Positions 53,257 through 64,000 of a DNA stretch of 64,000 bases are shown here, piece by piece (position 1 is the first letter of the stretch; each line of letters opens with the position of its first letter). The notes under the pieces are model-generated. The model searched no databases. It saw only the letters and a list, made by a program, of their open reading frames with translations, and was not told the origin of the DNA. Position numbers and translations under genes: made by a program. The DNA is from Parapristionchus giblindavisi (lineage: Eukaryota > Nematoda > Chromadorea > Rhabditida > Diplogasteridae), in assembly GCA_943737045.1 (NCBI GenBank), contig CALSFV010000038.1, forward strand, positions 372,001 to 436,000, written 5' to 3'.

Positions 53257-54516
53257 GGCGAATTTTCTCCTATCAATCAAGCTTATCAATGCCACCCTGC
53301 GTTCCCGTTCTCTTCCTCTTCGACTCAAGGTGTTCCTCGGCCCTTTGCAGTTTCGTACACTGCTATTTTTCAACACAAACATGTTGTCTTTTTTTTTGTT
53401 ATCAGCGACATAGCACATATGTGCTTAGTTTAGTGCTCGCCTAGATTGTTATGTTTTCTTCCCAAGCTTTTATTTCTGTTATTCCCTCGCAATGATAGAT
53501 GATCCTGGATTGTTGAATTAAAGATCTCCATCGAGACTATTGTAGATGCATCCTTCTCCCAGTCCTGGATCTGATGATTAAGCAAATAATAACTTGTGTT
53601 ATTTTTGTTTTCTCTGCCCTTCTCTCGAGCTAGCAAAAGTAGTATTGATTTTCAAGTAATCCTTTTACTTCGAAGTTCATTTCTACAAGTCCCCGTGTTT
53701 CACCTCATGGCCTTAGACTTTCCTTTGATCTTACCGTTGTTATTCGTTGATGGAAGAGACGTTTTCGCTAATTTTTTTTTGTAATAATTGTCGACTAATG
53801 AATCTTTGTTGATAATTGTTTCGCCGTGACACATAGCAAATGACGGTAGCTTCACTTTAAGAAGCGGTACTTGGATGCGGTTTTACGTAAATTAGGATGG
53901 TTGTAAATCGGCGCTATTTCAAATATCGATATTGGGCGACATGGGAATTAACGCTATTGACAATTATTGAACTTTTTGTCTACACAATTCTTTGTCTGGA
54001 CGTGTATATCAGAGCTGTTCGAAAAATTCTAGATTTAAAACAGCTATTCTAACAACACGACATTGCCAACAAGATTTATAAAATAATTAGAAGCGATTAG
54101 GTAAATGATATTTGTATCCATAGTACTCTTGTCGATTTGTCGTTCCTTTCCTCAGTTCCACGTTACAAAGTTTGCATTTCTGCAAGAAAATTCACCCACA
54201 TGCGATTAAAAAAATCAGTATTATGATCGGTTTTGGCAATTTTTTATTGCAAGATCTTTTTTTGTGAAAATAATACGACAATATTACAATATCGAAAATA
54301 CGGGACATCAAGAGTGTTCACTAATCAATAAGATACTGCTATTTCGCAATGATCGATCGAATCTCAAAGAATTAATACCGAATTTTGTTTCTATTTTCAC
54401 GGCGGTTCAAGGACAGTAGTTAAGAGCGACTCGCAGTTTTTAAAAATCAGGATAAATTGTTCAACAAATGTCTTACCACGAAAGTTCATTATTATATACG
54501 GTAATAGTTAGCGTAA
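53257..54516. other. VIG-1 3' flank and intergenic DNA
   Basis: The first several hundred bases are probably 3' UTR of the VIG-1/SERBP1 gene. No further exon was recognised. Short frames here have no motif or splice support. Confidence 0.45.
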
Positions 54517-54565
54517 GGGGAGGGAGCGACGCGACGCGGTCAACGACGCGCTGCGGTCCCTCCCC
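54517..54565. repeat. CpG-rich stem-loop upstream of tRNA-derived sequence
   Basis: GGGGAGGGA (54517-54525) pairs perfectly with TCCCTCCCC (54557-54565). The loop is ACGCG/GCG-rich and therefore unusually dense in CpG for this AT-rich window. It ends 41 bases before the tRNA-like segment. Confidence 0.65.
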
Positions 54566-54606
54566 CCACATGCGTTCATCATCGAGTTCTACGAGTTATG
54601 TAGCAT

Positions 54607-54679
54607 GCCGAGATGGCTTAGTGGTTAGAACTTTTGTCTGGCGATCCGAACCTCGTGGGTTCGAATCCCACCCGGTGCA
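54607..54679 (+). other. tRNA-derived sequence with Pol III A and B boxes
   Basis: The A box TGGCTTAGTGG is at 54614-54624 and the B box GGTTCGAATCC at 54658-54668, both matching consensus. The T arm GTGGG-TTCGAAT-CCCAC pairs fully. The acceptor stem GCCGAGA against CCGGTGC pairs badly, and the putative anticodon arm (loop CTGGCGA) is weak. It is therefore more likely a tRNA-derived SINE head or tRNA pseudogene than a working tRNA. Confidence 0.6.
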
Positions 54680-55443
54680 AAACAACTTTGCCGATTTTTC
54701 GTAGTGCGGGAGGCTTCAAGACAAAGTTAAATGTAGGGATTTCCCTCCAGTGAACCGCCGTGATTTTGTTTTGTTGTGAGTTTTCACAATTTTGCTTAGA
54801 GTGAAATATTATTGTTAAAGTTAGACCAACACGAAACAAAGTTAAAATTAAATTTCTAGGAGACGTGAAATTTGTTTTCTGTTTTTTTTTGTTCGATGAC
54901 AATTTTTTTGTTGGACCCGATATATGAATTTTCTGAAAATCTTTAGGAAAAGAGCATTACTTCAGTAGTAGAAATTTCTCTTAAGATAAACTAGACAAGA
55001 GTGTGAGGTAATTGCTGATACCGCAAATAAAGCTGTTGAGTTGGAAAAAACTTGAAATGTTGGTATTACAGAACAATATTGATTTGTAAAGTTATGTCGA
55101 ATATGCCATTTTCATGAATCATGCCGCACATTTACTGCAGCCCTTATCCATATTAGAGTTAATCGTAGATGAACTCTCTGATAGAGCATCAGCTCATCCT
55201 TCAATCGATAACGATATATTAAGTTGATCTTTGATCTCTGTTATCACTTTATTCATTGGTTGAAGTGAATCAGAAAGGATTGATATGAAAGATGCATGCT
55301 GGACAAGTGAGGCACAACGTAATCCAGCAGCGAACAGTACAATACTTTTTCAGTATGAATCAATTCGACTACAGTACAGTATAGTAAGTACAGTAGTACA
55401 TTCAGTAATCTATTGACATGAATGGACGAAAGATACTGTATAG
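54680..55443. other. Intergenic DNA, no gene seen
   Basis: AT-rich; no motif-bearing frame. If the tRNA-like segment is a SINE, its body would extend into the beginning of this stretch, but no poly-A tail or duplication was found. Confidence 0.4.
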
Positions 55444-57355
55444 CACGGGTCTCCTGTAAAAGTGTATCAAAATCTCCCCCTGTTGCCACTAGGAAAAATT
55501 TTTCTCTCGGATTTGGATGAAAGTCGATAGGTGGATGTGGTTGGGGGTCATGAGAAGGCTTATCGACTTGATTTGGCCAAAATCGCAGATTATCGATTTT
55601 TTGTGATCTACCACGGAAATTGCCATAACTCGGTTCATTTTCATCGTACAGAGACCGGACAGGAGTCATTCGAATCCTATTAGTATGCTCTACAAAAAAG
55701 GTGTTCGGAACACAATGGCGGAAAACCCGTCTTCAATGTGTTTCACCCAAAAAACTGATTTATCGACAAGAAAAGTGAGTGTTTCTCGAAAATTTCTCAG
55801 AAACACAATGAATTTTATTGCACCAATGGAATCGCCGCTCGTGATATAGGGTAGGCATGTAGTTCATTTGACTCATCTCTCGCCCCGGGACATCGAAATA
55901 TAGAGTACTCCCGGACTTGGTCATTTTTTCAAAAAAAAATGGTTTTTTGACCATAAATCGCTTCAAATTGGTCGTATACACTATTTTAAAAAAGGAAAAT
56001 GAAGATCTCAATAAGCCCAACAAAATATATTTATATGATTATCACGCTAGAGATCATCATTCCCGAGCTATAATACGATTTCCTCAATTTGAAGGAAAAA
56101 TACGAATTTCTGTTGTAATTGTTTACATTCGAGATTTTATTATTAGTAGCATAATTTTATCGAAAATAGCATGAGTTAGATTACTTTTACACAACTTAAA
56201 AAGTTTACAAAGAATAGAAATTGAGAATACAGAGAGGGAATAAATTAAATTGAGAATAAATTGAGGATATTTGAGAATAAATTGAAAATACATTGAGAAT
56301 AGAAGAATAATTGAGAATAAAAGAAGTAGGCAGTGACGGGGGCAGAACCAAAAGAGATGTGGCGCTCGTCAAGAACTTAATCAATGAGTGGGAGAAGGAG
56401 GTAGAGGAGGATGGAGCATTCGTCGAGGATGAAGTGACAGCGCACGAGGATGATCGGATTATCACCCCTGATGAGATCTTCGATTGGATTCACAATGAGA
56501 AGGACAATCTGTTCGCGGATGATGGCCCTGACCTATCAAGTGAACTCGTATTCGATCAGTAAACGAATCCGCTGTTCTATACTCAATTTCTATTCTTTGT
56601 AAACTTTTTAAGTTGTGTAAAAGTAATCTAACTCATGCTATTTTCGATAAAATTATGCTACTAATAATAAAATCTCGAATGTAAACAATTACAACAGAAA
56701 TTCGTATTTTTCCTTCAAATTGAGGAAATCGTATTATAGCTCGGGAATGATGATCTCTAGCGTGATAATCATATAAATATATTTTGTTGGGCTTATTGAG
56801 AGCTTCATTTTCCTTTTTTAAAATAGTGTATACGACCAATTTGAAGCGATTTATGGTCAAAAAACCATTTTTTTTTGAAAAAAATGACTAAGTCCGGGAG
56901 TACTCTATATTTCGATGTCCCGGGGCGAGAGATGAGTCAAATGAACTACATGCCTACCCTATATCACGAGCGGCGATTCCATTGGTGCAATAAAATTCAT
57001 TGTGTTTCTGAGAAATTTTCGAGAAACACTCACTTTTCTTGTCGATAAATCAGTTTTTTGGGTGAAACACATTGAAGACGGGTTTTCCGCCATTGTGTTC
57101 CGAACACCTTTTTTGTAGAGCATACTAATAGGATTCGAATGACTCCTGTCCGGTCTCTGTACGATGAAAATGAACCGAGTTATGGCAATTTCCGTGGTAG
57201 ATCACAAAAAACCGATAATCTGCGATTTTGGCCAAATCAAGTCGATAAGCCTTCTCATGACCCCCAACCACATCCACCAATCGACTTTCATCCAAATCCG
57301 AGAGAAAAATTTTTCCTAGTGGCAGGCGCTCATACACTTTTACCGGAGACCCGTG
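55444..57355. mobile_element. 1.9-kb DNA transposon with 780-bp terminal inverted repeats
   Basis: The left arm is 55444-56225 and the right arm 56582-57355; they are reverse complements with few mismatches. Outer ends are CACGGGTCTCC and its complement GGAGACCCGTG. ATAG lies directly outside both ends (55440-55443 and 57356-57359), which fits a 4-bp target-site duplication. The 356-base centre has degenerate TTGAGAATAA repeats and an 83-codon frame. No transposase domain is visible, so the copy looks non-autonomous. CAC..GTG ends with a 4-bp duplication recall Chapaev-type CMC elements, but that placement is tentative. Confidence 0.9.
56311..56562 (+). CDS. Short acidic frame inside the long-TIR transposon
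   Basis: 83 codons, MRIKEVGSDGGRTKRDVALV at the start and ending DDGPDLSSELVFDQ. It is strongly acidic (EKEVEEDGAFVEDEVTAHED) and ends exactly in the centre of the element, 19 bases before the right arm. Base use is clearly richer in G and C than the surrounding arms. The first bases (AGAAGTAG before GCAGTGACGG) could be a splice acceptor, so the true coding part may begin near 56331. No domain was recognised. It may be the last exon of a lost transposase or a captured host fragment. Confidence 0.45.
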   Translation: MRIKEVGSDGGRTKRDVALVKNLINEWEKEVEEDGAFVEDEVTAHEDDRIITPDEIFDWIHNEKDNLFADDGPDLSSELVFDQ

Positions 57356-57359
57356 ATAG

Positions 57360-58239
57360 GTATCGATAGAACGTAGTCCGTGTGACGAGTGTTGTCATGG
57401 TGATTCAATGACCATCTTTGATTCCAGTGGCGAAAAGTATGATTACCGTATCTTAACAATTCCGTTAATCAATAACTTTAAAATCGATCATGCATCTTGT
57501 TGAACTTAAATCATGATTACTGATTCATTAACTAGGCATAGAAATGAAAAACCAGTTTTGTTCTAATGTGATATTGAAAATTGTAGACCATATGCTTAAA
57601 AGTATACATTAGAAGCTACGATTTAGAAATTATTATTTAGATAGTCTAATAGTGATAAAAGCCTAGAGAAATGTGAAGTGATTGAATAGACATAAAGATC
57701 AAAGATCAATTGACTGAATAGACATAAATATCAAAGATCAAATGGTTGAAGAGACATAAAGATCAAAGATCAACTGACTGAAGAGGTTAGATTACACAAA
57801 TGTTTCATCCCTTTCATCGAGAACATTGCGTGCATTGAGAAGAACAACTGTTATGATGGAGAGAGATCAGGTCAATATGAGAGAGTACCAGACAGATGGA
57901 GACAATGAGAGAGTATGGAGAAGTGAGAGAGTGAAGAGAAAGAGACAGAAGATAGAGGGATTAAGTGATTAGAGAGATAGAGAAGGAAGAGATTTGGTGG
58001 AGGAAACCTCGTGCTATGCCTATCTCTGTCTTATTATTCATTTGAAGTTCTCAATGATCTTTGATCTTTAGTGTCATTATATTCAAGTTATACCCATTGA
58101 TTGTTGTTTTGTTTTGATTGGTATTGTTTAGAGAATGCATTGATGCACTCATTTTGTACTCGTAATCGAATGAAAGTAGTGATTGATTCATCCTTGTGAT
58201 AGTCATTTCCATTTCTGTTGATCGGTTCATTCATCATAG
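57360..58239. other. Intergenic DNA with GATCAAAGATC-containing tandem repeat
   Basis: About three imperfect units of some 35 bases lie at 57690-57785 (GACATAAAGATCAAAGATCA plus a TGACTGAA-like spacer). A purine-rich GAGAGA segment follows at about 57850-57990. No exon was recognised. Confidence 0.55.
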
Positions 58240-60666
58240 ATGTCATCATCTAAAGTTGAATGTGAAGGACTCGAGAAGATCTTCGAGGGACTTCAAACTG
58301 AAGATAGGGATAATGTATATCGAATCCTTTATGGTGAACAACTCGAGTAAGTACCTTATCTAAGATCAAAGATCAATGATTTATTATAGACGACTCCAGT
58401 ATGATCCAACTCTTGAGGCCGATGCACAGGCCAACAACATCGAACTCAAGGTTTATATTTAGACATAGTTGTTTTATTGACTGATAACGATTGAATTTCA
58501 GGGTTACCGTATCCCAGCTCAACCTGAACAGACCCGTGCTCCTAAAATTGTAAAATTTATGATCTTTGATCTTACATTTATAAATCTCTCCATTTATGAA
58601 TTTTGAAATGTTTATTGATTTTTAAAGGTAAAAGTTGCTGCTATTCAAAATGCCATTGTTCTTCCAACCACAGCTCCTATTGTAGATCAGAGAGATGCTA
58701 TTCATAAAAGGTTATTGATCGATTCCTCTTAATTGATAATCAATCAATAATTATTAAGAGTGGGTGAACTACTTGATATTGCCGGACGTGGTGGAGCCAA
58801 TGTTGTCTGTCTACAGGAGGCTTGGCGTGAGTTGATCTTTGATCTTTGGAAGAGTTCAAAGATCAAAGATCAAAGATCATTGTAGATATGCCTTTCGCTT
58901 TCTGTACTCGTGAACGACTTCCATGGACTGAAATGGCCGAGGCTGTAGATGGCCCTTCCAATAAGTTCCTCATCAAGGTTTGATCTTTGATAATTAATCT
59001 TTGATCTTTGATCTTTTCTCGTTGTAGTATGCACAAAAGTACAATATGGTCATCGTTTCTCCTATTCTGGAAAGGGATACAGATAAGGTTTCATTCATTA
59101 TTCTTATCTTTTCATTTTATTGTTATTGTTTCATCGAATCCTCTTTGAATCTATTTGCCGCCATACAAACTCTGAATATATTTCTGTGAAAGGGAGTTTA
59201 GTCACTTTCAATCATTCTTCATCTCACATAATATTTTATGTTTCTTCTGTTGACGAGAAAACTTTACAAAATCTTTTTATAAAGTCAGAAATCTGCAAAA
59301 AGAAAAAATAAATTGGTTATTTAAAATATGAATCGACAAAACAATCAATAAATGATGACAGGACGATGTAATCTGGAATACGGCCGTAGTAATTTCAAAC
59401 ACTGGAAGAATTATTGGACGCTCTCGTAAGAATCACATTCCCAGAGTTGGAGACTTCAATGAGGTTTCGTCTTTCATATCTGAGCCCTGTTAATCTTTGA
59501 TCTCTGAATCCGTTTGATCTCAGATCTTTCCAGTCCACTTATTACATGGAGTCCACTCTTGGCCATCCCGTCTTTGAAACTGCTTTCGGTATCGAATAAT
59601 CACTGATTAATCAATAATGAATCAATAATTGAGGTCGTATCGGTATAAATATCTGTTATGGCCGTCATCATCCACAGAATTGGATGATGTATGCATTGAA
59701 TGGAGCTGAGATTATCTTCAATCCATCAGCTACAATTGGAGGATTGAGGTATTTACATTCGAAACTTATCATAAACTGTTATTTATGATCATAATGCAAA
59801 TACTAATATATTAATAATTTTATTTACCATAAATAGGCAAACGTGTGATAAACAGTAAATGAATGAATGTACATAGAAGTGAGAGATCAATCTTACAAAT
59901 ATGTGAGGATGGAGGAAGGGACTGGAGAGCTTCATTATTTAGATAATATCGCTATGAACTAACTTTTTTTCCGTGCAATAGGAATTAAAAAATAATCGGT
60001 CTTTAGATGGTTTGCATCGTATCCTAATGCATCCCATTCCAGTGAGCCTTTATGGGGAATCGAAGCGAGAAACGCTGCCATTGCTAATCATGTTTTCACT
60101 GTTGGAATCAATAGAGTTGGAACTGAAGAATTCCCCTATGAGTTCACTTCTGGAAATGGAAAACCTGGTGTGTTCTTGTTTGTTATAGTTATAAATGCTG
60201 TATATTGACATATTATGTTGATTATGTATACATAGCTTTGAATATTGTTTATAACATAATCAAAAGTTGTGTTGTTTTTAGCTCACAAAGATTTCGGTCA
60301 TTTCTTCGGTAGTTCATATGTAGCTGCTCCTAATGGATCACGAACTCCTGTATCGATTACAATATACTGTATACTGTAGAATTATTGATTGATTATCTAG
60401 GCTCTCACTCGTACTTCTGATGGTGTACTCATTGCTGAAGTTGATCTCAATCTCAATAGACAAGTCAAAGATCATTGGGGATTCAGAGTAAGTGTAAAGA
60501 TCAAAGATCAAAAATAGAAGATCAAAGATCAAAATAGAAGTTCAAAGATCAAAGATCAAAGATGAAGTGTTCATTTCAGATGACTCAAAGATTGGATATG
60601 TATGCCAAATCGATTACAGCCGCATCAGATCCAGAATATCGACCTCATATCATAAGAGAGAATTGA
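58240..60666 (+). CDS. upb-1: Beta-ureidopropionase (N-carbamoyl-beta-alanine amidohydrolase)
   Basis: Last enzyme of reductive pyrimidine breakdown: it converts N-carbamoyl-beta-alanine to beta-alanine, CO2 and ammonia in the cytosol. Start [20 protein letters not shown]. The nitrilase-fold catalytic set is visible: Glu in [11 protein letters not shown], Lys in [10 protein letters not shown], and Cys in [14 protein letters not shown]. Other family-typical parts are [17 protein letters not shown] text, [39 protein letters not shown] and [12 protein letters not shown]. The end is [10 protein letters not shown] with the stop at 60664-60666. About a dozen short exons, several introns consisting largely of GATCTTTGATCTTT repeats. 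The next gene starts 126 bases downstream on the same strand. The symbol is that of the C. elegans orthologue. Confidence 0.94.
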
Positions 60667-60791
60667 ATGAAATGATTATTGATTGATTCTATTGTATTAT
60701 TATTCTATGTCTCTAATGGTTTTAATCGGATTGAATATAATGGAGATAAATTGATGCGTATCTGGTTTATCTCTATTCTTCTACGCACAAA

Positions 60792-62106
60792 ATGTACAGA
60801 ATAGTCATCTTGATTGGACTCATCATCAATGTTTTCTCATTAAGTATGATTAATTGATTTATTGATTGGCTTTATTGATTGATAATCCAGGTTTTTCCAA
60901 GTCATTTTCTAATTGTGATGAAGAGACAACGTTGACTGAAATAGCGAGACGGATTTCGAACGACATTGGTTACTTTATTTATTATTTAAATATTCTTTAA
61001 TTTCCCTATAGACAGAGACAGTCGTTCATTGATTTCAACGGGTAAATGGCCTTCTGAACAATCGTGGTCTACTTCTATTATATTGTTATCTGAAGAAGCT
61101 TATCTTATTTCCATTGAGGCATTTAGAAAGGTTCAAATTATAATTCTCGTTCCATTAAAATTATACGACGCAAGTTTCAGTTACTGAATAAAGAAGAGAA
61201 TATCTCAGAGTTCTCAATGTTGAGTTCAGCCTTGACCATTCTAAGACCAGAATATGCAGTGAAGAGAAGAAGATTAACTGAGATTTCACAATCTGAAAAA
61301 CATATTGAGATTCCTTTTACAATGGATGAATTATTCGAAAACGGTAGAGCAGTTTTTTTAATTTTTTTTGTTTGAATCTACGAATATAATGCTTTTTACA
61401 GTGCTTTTCTAAGAGTGCAAAACTAACACACTGTTCATTTTCCGAGTGTATTTTCGGAAAATTAACATCACATAAGAAAAAAATAATGTTTGTAGGTTCT
61501 CATAAATCAACTCGTATATCATTCAAATATCTCCCATCGATTGGATTAGTCTACAATACTCTTCCATCTCTCAATGGATTCATGGCCGATAAACTTAGAA
61601 CTGCTTGTGATTGGTACAATCCTGGATTGATACTTACAGTAATACAAACAATCGTGATGGGATCTAAACTCATTCTAATCAGGAATACGCTGAAGACTTC
61701 GCACCTAATGCAGGATTGAAAATCTCTTCGCATCTTCATAAGCTCAATGAAATGGTTGTTATCACTTTCTGATTGATCTTTGATCTTTGATCTCTGTTGT
61801 CTAGATGCGTCTTCACGTCAAAGCAAAGAAAGATCGAGTCTCATTTGCTGTTATGTCGATTATGTTTGCTGAATGTTGGGCATTCATGCAAATTGATGCA
61901 TTAAAGAATATGGAGAACTTGAAAGTAAGCACCAAATATTGATTTATCATTTTAAATATTGATTTATTATTTGAATTATTGATTGATTGAGACATTTTCA
62001 GTCTTTGAACAGCTTCAAAAGTCATGTAGGACGAGCAGTGAGATTATTACAGAAGAAATACGGTGTAGCAGCATTATTGATCGATGAACGAAAGGAGGAA
62101 TTATGA
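60792..62106 (+). CDS. Secreted protein of unknown family
   Basis: Not recognised. Start MYRIVILIGLIINVFSLSFS is a clear signal peptide. Exons then encode NCDEETTLTEIARRISNDI, SISTGKWPSEQ-like text, WSTSIILLSEEAYLISIEAF, KFQLLNKEENISEFSMLSSA, FKYLPSIGLVYNTLPSLNGF, MADKLRTACDWYNPGLILT, EDFAPNAGLKISSHLHKLN, VSFAVMSIMFAECWAFMQID and VGRAVRLLQKKYGVAALLID, with the stop at 62104-62106. It is mostly helical with two or three cysteines. It sits 126 bases after the beta-ureidopropionase stop. No clear acceptor precedes its ATG, so operon membership is only a possibility. Confidence 0.72.
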
Positions 62107-62269
62107 GAATAAATATAGAACGGACAAAAATGAATTCACAGTGAAAATGATGTTGTGGAAGGGGCCAATGAGATCTTTTGATATGACGATCAATTTATGA
62201 AAAATTCATTGAAAAAATTGGAGATTCGATGCTATATATTGATTGATTTATGAAAGAAATTGATAGGGA

Positions 62270-63627
62270 CTAAGAACTTCTTCTACTACTAATATCCAAT
62301 CCTTCAAGTGAAATTTCATCGGAAGCTCGGCGAATAAAGAAATCAGGAACAATGACTGATAGTTCGTGACGACGATTCTGCAAGAAAAACAGTTATAATT
62401 TATAAAATGATTGTTAATCAAATTTTTGAGTATTTGTTAGTTGAGTTAAATGTATCATGCATGTGCTCGAGTGAATACATGCATGACTCACCTGTCTACA
62501 CGAATGTTATAGCTGTATCATAGCTCTACAATAATCCAATCAATATCAATCATTAAACAGAAAAATTGGGACACAATAATTAAAGCATTTATAATGCCAA
62601 ACCAAGAAAGTTCAAGCCAAAAGCCAAGCCAAGCCGAAGCCAAGCCAAGTTCATGCCAATAAAGCAATCTCAGAAATATTTCACAAGGGGATAAAAATTG
62701 TATGGCTGATAAATCCGCAATTGAGTATAACGAAAGCCTAGAAACCAAAGATTGTTTTCAATGGAACACATGTAAGGTGATCTACACTGGGAAATTTTAC
62801 CATTTTTCATTTTTTCCATATAATCGAGAAAACCAAAACAAGACATATCTTTCTTCAAGGTGAATGGTGTCAGTTGAGGCATATGTGTATACACATTTTC
62901 CATCGATCTTTTCTTTAAAGAGAGTCATGAAAATTTTGCGATTTTGTCGCTAAAAGGATACACAAAATATCTAAATAATAAATGACGTCCTTTTCACCAG
63001 CTTCACAATGATGGAGGTTTATCTTAACTTTGAAGTAAGTAATGACTTGTTGCGCGTTTGCCCTTTTTTTATAAAAAAATAGCTAATTTTTCCAATGAAT
63101 TTGTGGACCAACTTATGTGTTCTCCATTGAAACCTATCGGTGGTTTCTACACCAATCCACAATCTAATTATACTCCCTTGTGGTTTTGTCAGGCTCCCGA
63201 ATAATTATCTAATGTGAATAATGAATAACTTACAACTGGATCAGAGACATGTTTAGCATCTCTTGGTGTAGGATGTGGATGTTCCTCATGATGATTGATT
63301 GAATCTCTATTTGCTTTTCTGATCAGATTATTCGCTTCAAGACCTAATTTCATTCTATCGATCATTACACGAAGAACCTACAAAGGAAATCAATGTGAAT
63401 CATTAAAAACGCCCCCAAGCTATATTCACGATCTCCCCACCTTTAATCTCTCTCTTTGAGACAAAGAAGTTGTGTGACAGGAGATTTTAAGAATATTTTG
63501 GGATATCCCTCGGCACGACAAAGGTATAGCAAAAGGTCGTTTGGCATCAAATGTATAAAAAGAATAATAAAAGTAAACAAACTTCTCTCCATAGTATAAT
63601 AGCTGAATCAATCTCAGATGCAGTCAT
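62270..63627 (-). CDS. Small basic/helical protein of unknown function
   Basis: Three exons join in frame: 63583-63627, 63234-63377 and 62270-62377. That is 297 nt, or 98 residues. The protein runs MTASEIDSAIILWRE, VLRVMIDRMKLGLEANNLIR, KANRDSINHHEEHPHPTPRD, HVSDPVNRRHELSIVPDFF, IRRASDEISLEGLDISSRRS. It has an amphipathic helix in the first half, a His/Pro-rich linker and a charged tail. The frame is open upstream of the ATG to an AG acceptor near 63660, so further 5' exons may exist and the protein may be longer. It is convergent with the secreted gene, 163 bases apart. Confidence 0.55.
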
Positions 63628-64000
63628 TCTTTGTTTAGTACTTGATCTCAAACAGTACCTGCTGATTATTCTTATTCACTCCCAATATACAGTCTGGGAT
63701 TCTCCATTTCACTCACCGTTTATCTCCTCTCATTGCTCTTCTGAAGTGATATAATGTACACTCTTTGAATACACTCCAATAATGAGATCTGAAATAGAGA
63801 TCAAAGGATCTTAAAGAAAGATCAAAAAGCTTTTCGTCTCAGTTAACTCTTCTTTTCATTCGCTTCCAACTAGAGCTTATACTGTTTTATTTTACTGTCC
63901 GATTATCTGGAATCCCACTCTTAAATATCCTACCAACTAAATAAATTGAAAATGCTCAAAGAAATTTCACATATCGTTTTTTTTAAATGTGCTCTTACTC
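63628..64000. other. Window end, no confident feature
   Basis: It may contain 5' exons of the minus-strand gene at 62270. A GATCAAAGGATCTTAAAG-type repeat is present at 63800-63830. Nothing else is supported. Confidence 0.35.

Noticed and set aside
54607..54679. Functional tRNA gene (possible GGC anticodon)
   Set aside because: The acceptor stem and anticodon stem pair poorly; only the A box, B box and T arm are convincing.
55253..57369. Mirrored frames such as MTPVRSLYDENEPSYG on both strands
   Set aside because: They are equivalent positions in the two arms of the transposon and show no domain. They could be decayed coding sequence, but the symmetry alone explains the duplicate frames.

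Overview
The window looks like nuclear DNA from a nematode, probably a rhabditid-like worm. It is AT-rich. Most introns are short with GT..AG ends, and acceptors are usually TTTCAG-, ATTATAG- or ATTGTAG-like. The recognisable proteins are animal ones: a SENP/ULP SUMO protease, the ciliary protein IFT121/WDR35, a TWK-type two-pore K+ channel, a Rabin8/Sec2-type Rab GEF, the mitochondrial phosphatase PTPMT1, an ABHD17-like hydrolase, a Krueppel-like factor, a VIG-1/SERBP1 RGG protein and beta-ureidopropionase. I cannot fix the species from sequence alone. No bacterial operon, CRISPR array, rRNA or intact virus was seen. Most long open frames in the window are dipeptide-repeat translations of (CCCTCT)n or (CT)n tracts, or of a 34-bp minisatellite, and are not genes.

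Layout: 668-7250 SENP/ULP gene (+), with a 1.15-kb foldback element in one intron; 7251-9960 no gene seen; 10012-11282 (-) and 11698-13059 (+) a head-to-head pair of secreted paralogues sharing an inverted-duplicated promoter; 13165-13800 a long hexamer array; 13910-21082 IFT121 (+), tail to tail with the K2P channel 21141-22954 (-); 24187-25483 a Ser/Thr-rich membrane protein (-); 25.5-30.2 kb gene-poor and pyrimidine-rich with a second hexamer array; about 30197-33102 Rab GEF (+); 33520-34550 P-loop protein (-), divergent from PTPMT1 35020-36246 (+); 36532-39889 ABHD17-like hydrolase (-), interrupted by a minisatellite; 40.2-42.9 kb no gene, with a TACCGTA motif cluster; 42885-47607 KLF (+); 48094-49617 a three-finger C2H2 protein (+); 51076-53256 VIG-1/SERBP1 (+); 54607-54679 tRNA-derived sequence; 55444-57355 a 1.9-kb long-TIR transposon with a 4-bp target duplication; 58240-60666 beta-ureidopropionase (+); 60792-62106 a secreted protein (+); 62270-63627 a small protein (-).

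For four genes (SENP, PTPMT1, KLF, VIG-1) and two small ones (the C2H2 gene and the 62270 gene) I joined exons by hand and the coding lengths close in frame, so those models are fairly secure. The neighbours do not form one pathway. IFT121 and the Rabin8-like GEF belong to families linked to cilia, but nothing here shows co-regulation.

The most striking signals are mobile or repeat DNA inside genes. The hydrolase intron holds about 34 tandem copies of a unit that carries the 3' splice acceptor plus the first bases of the following exon. Three small inverted-repeat families are present, one with TTAA ends, and there are two large foldback elements.
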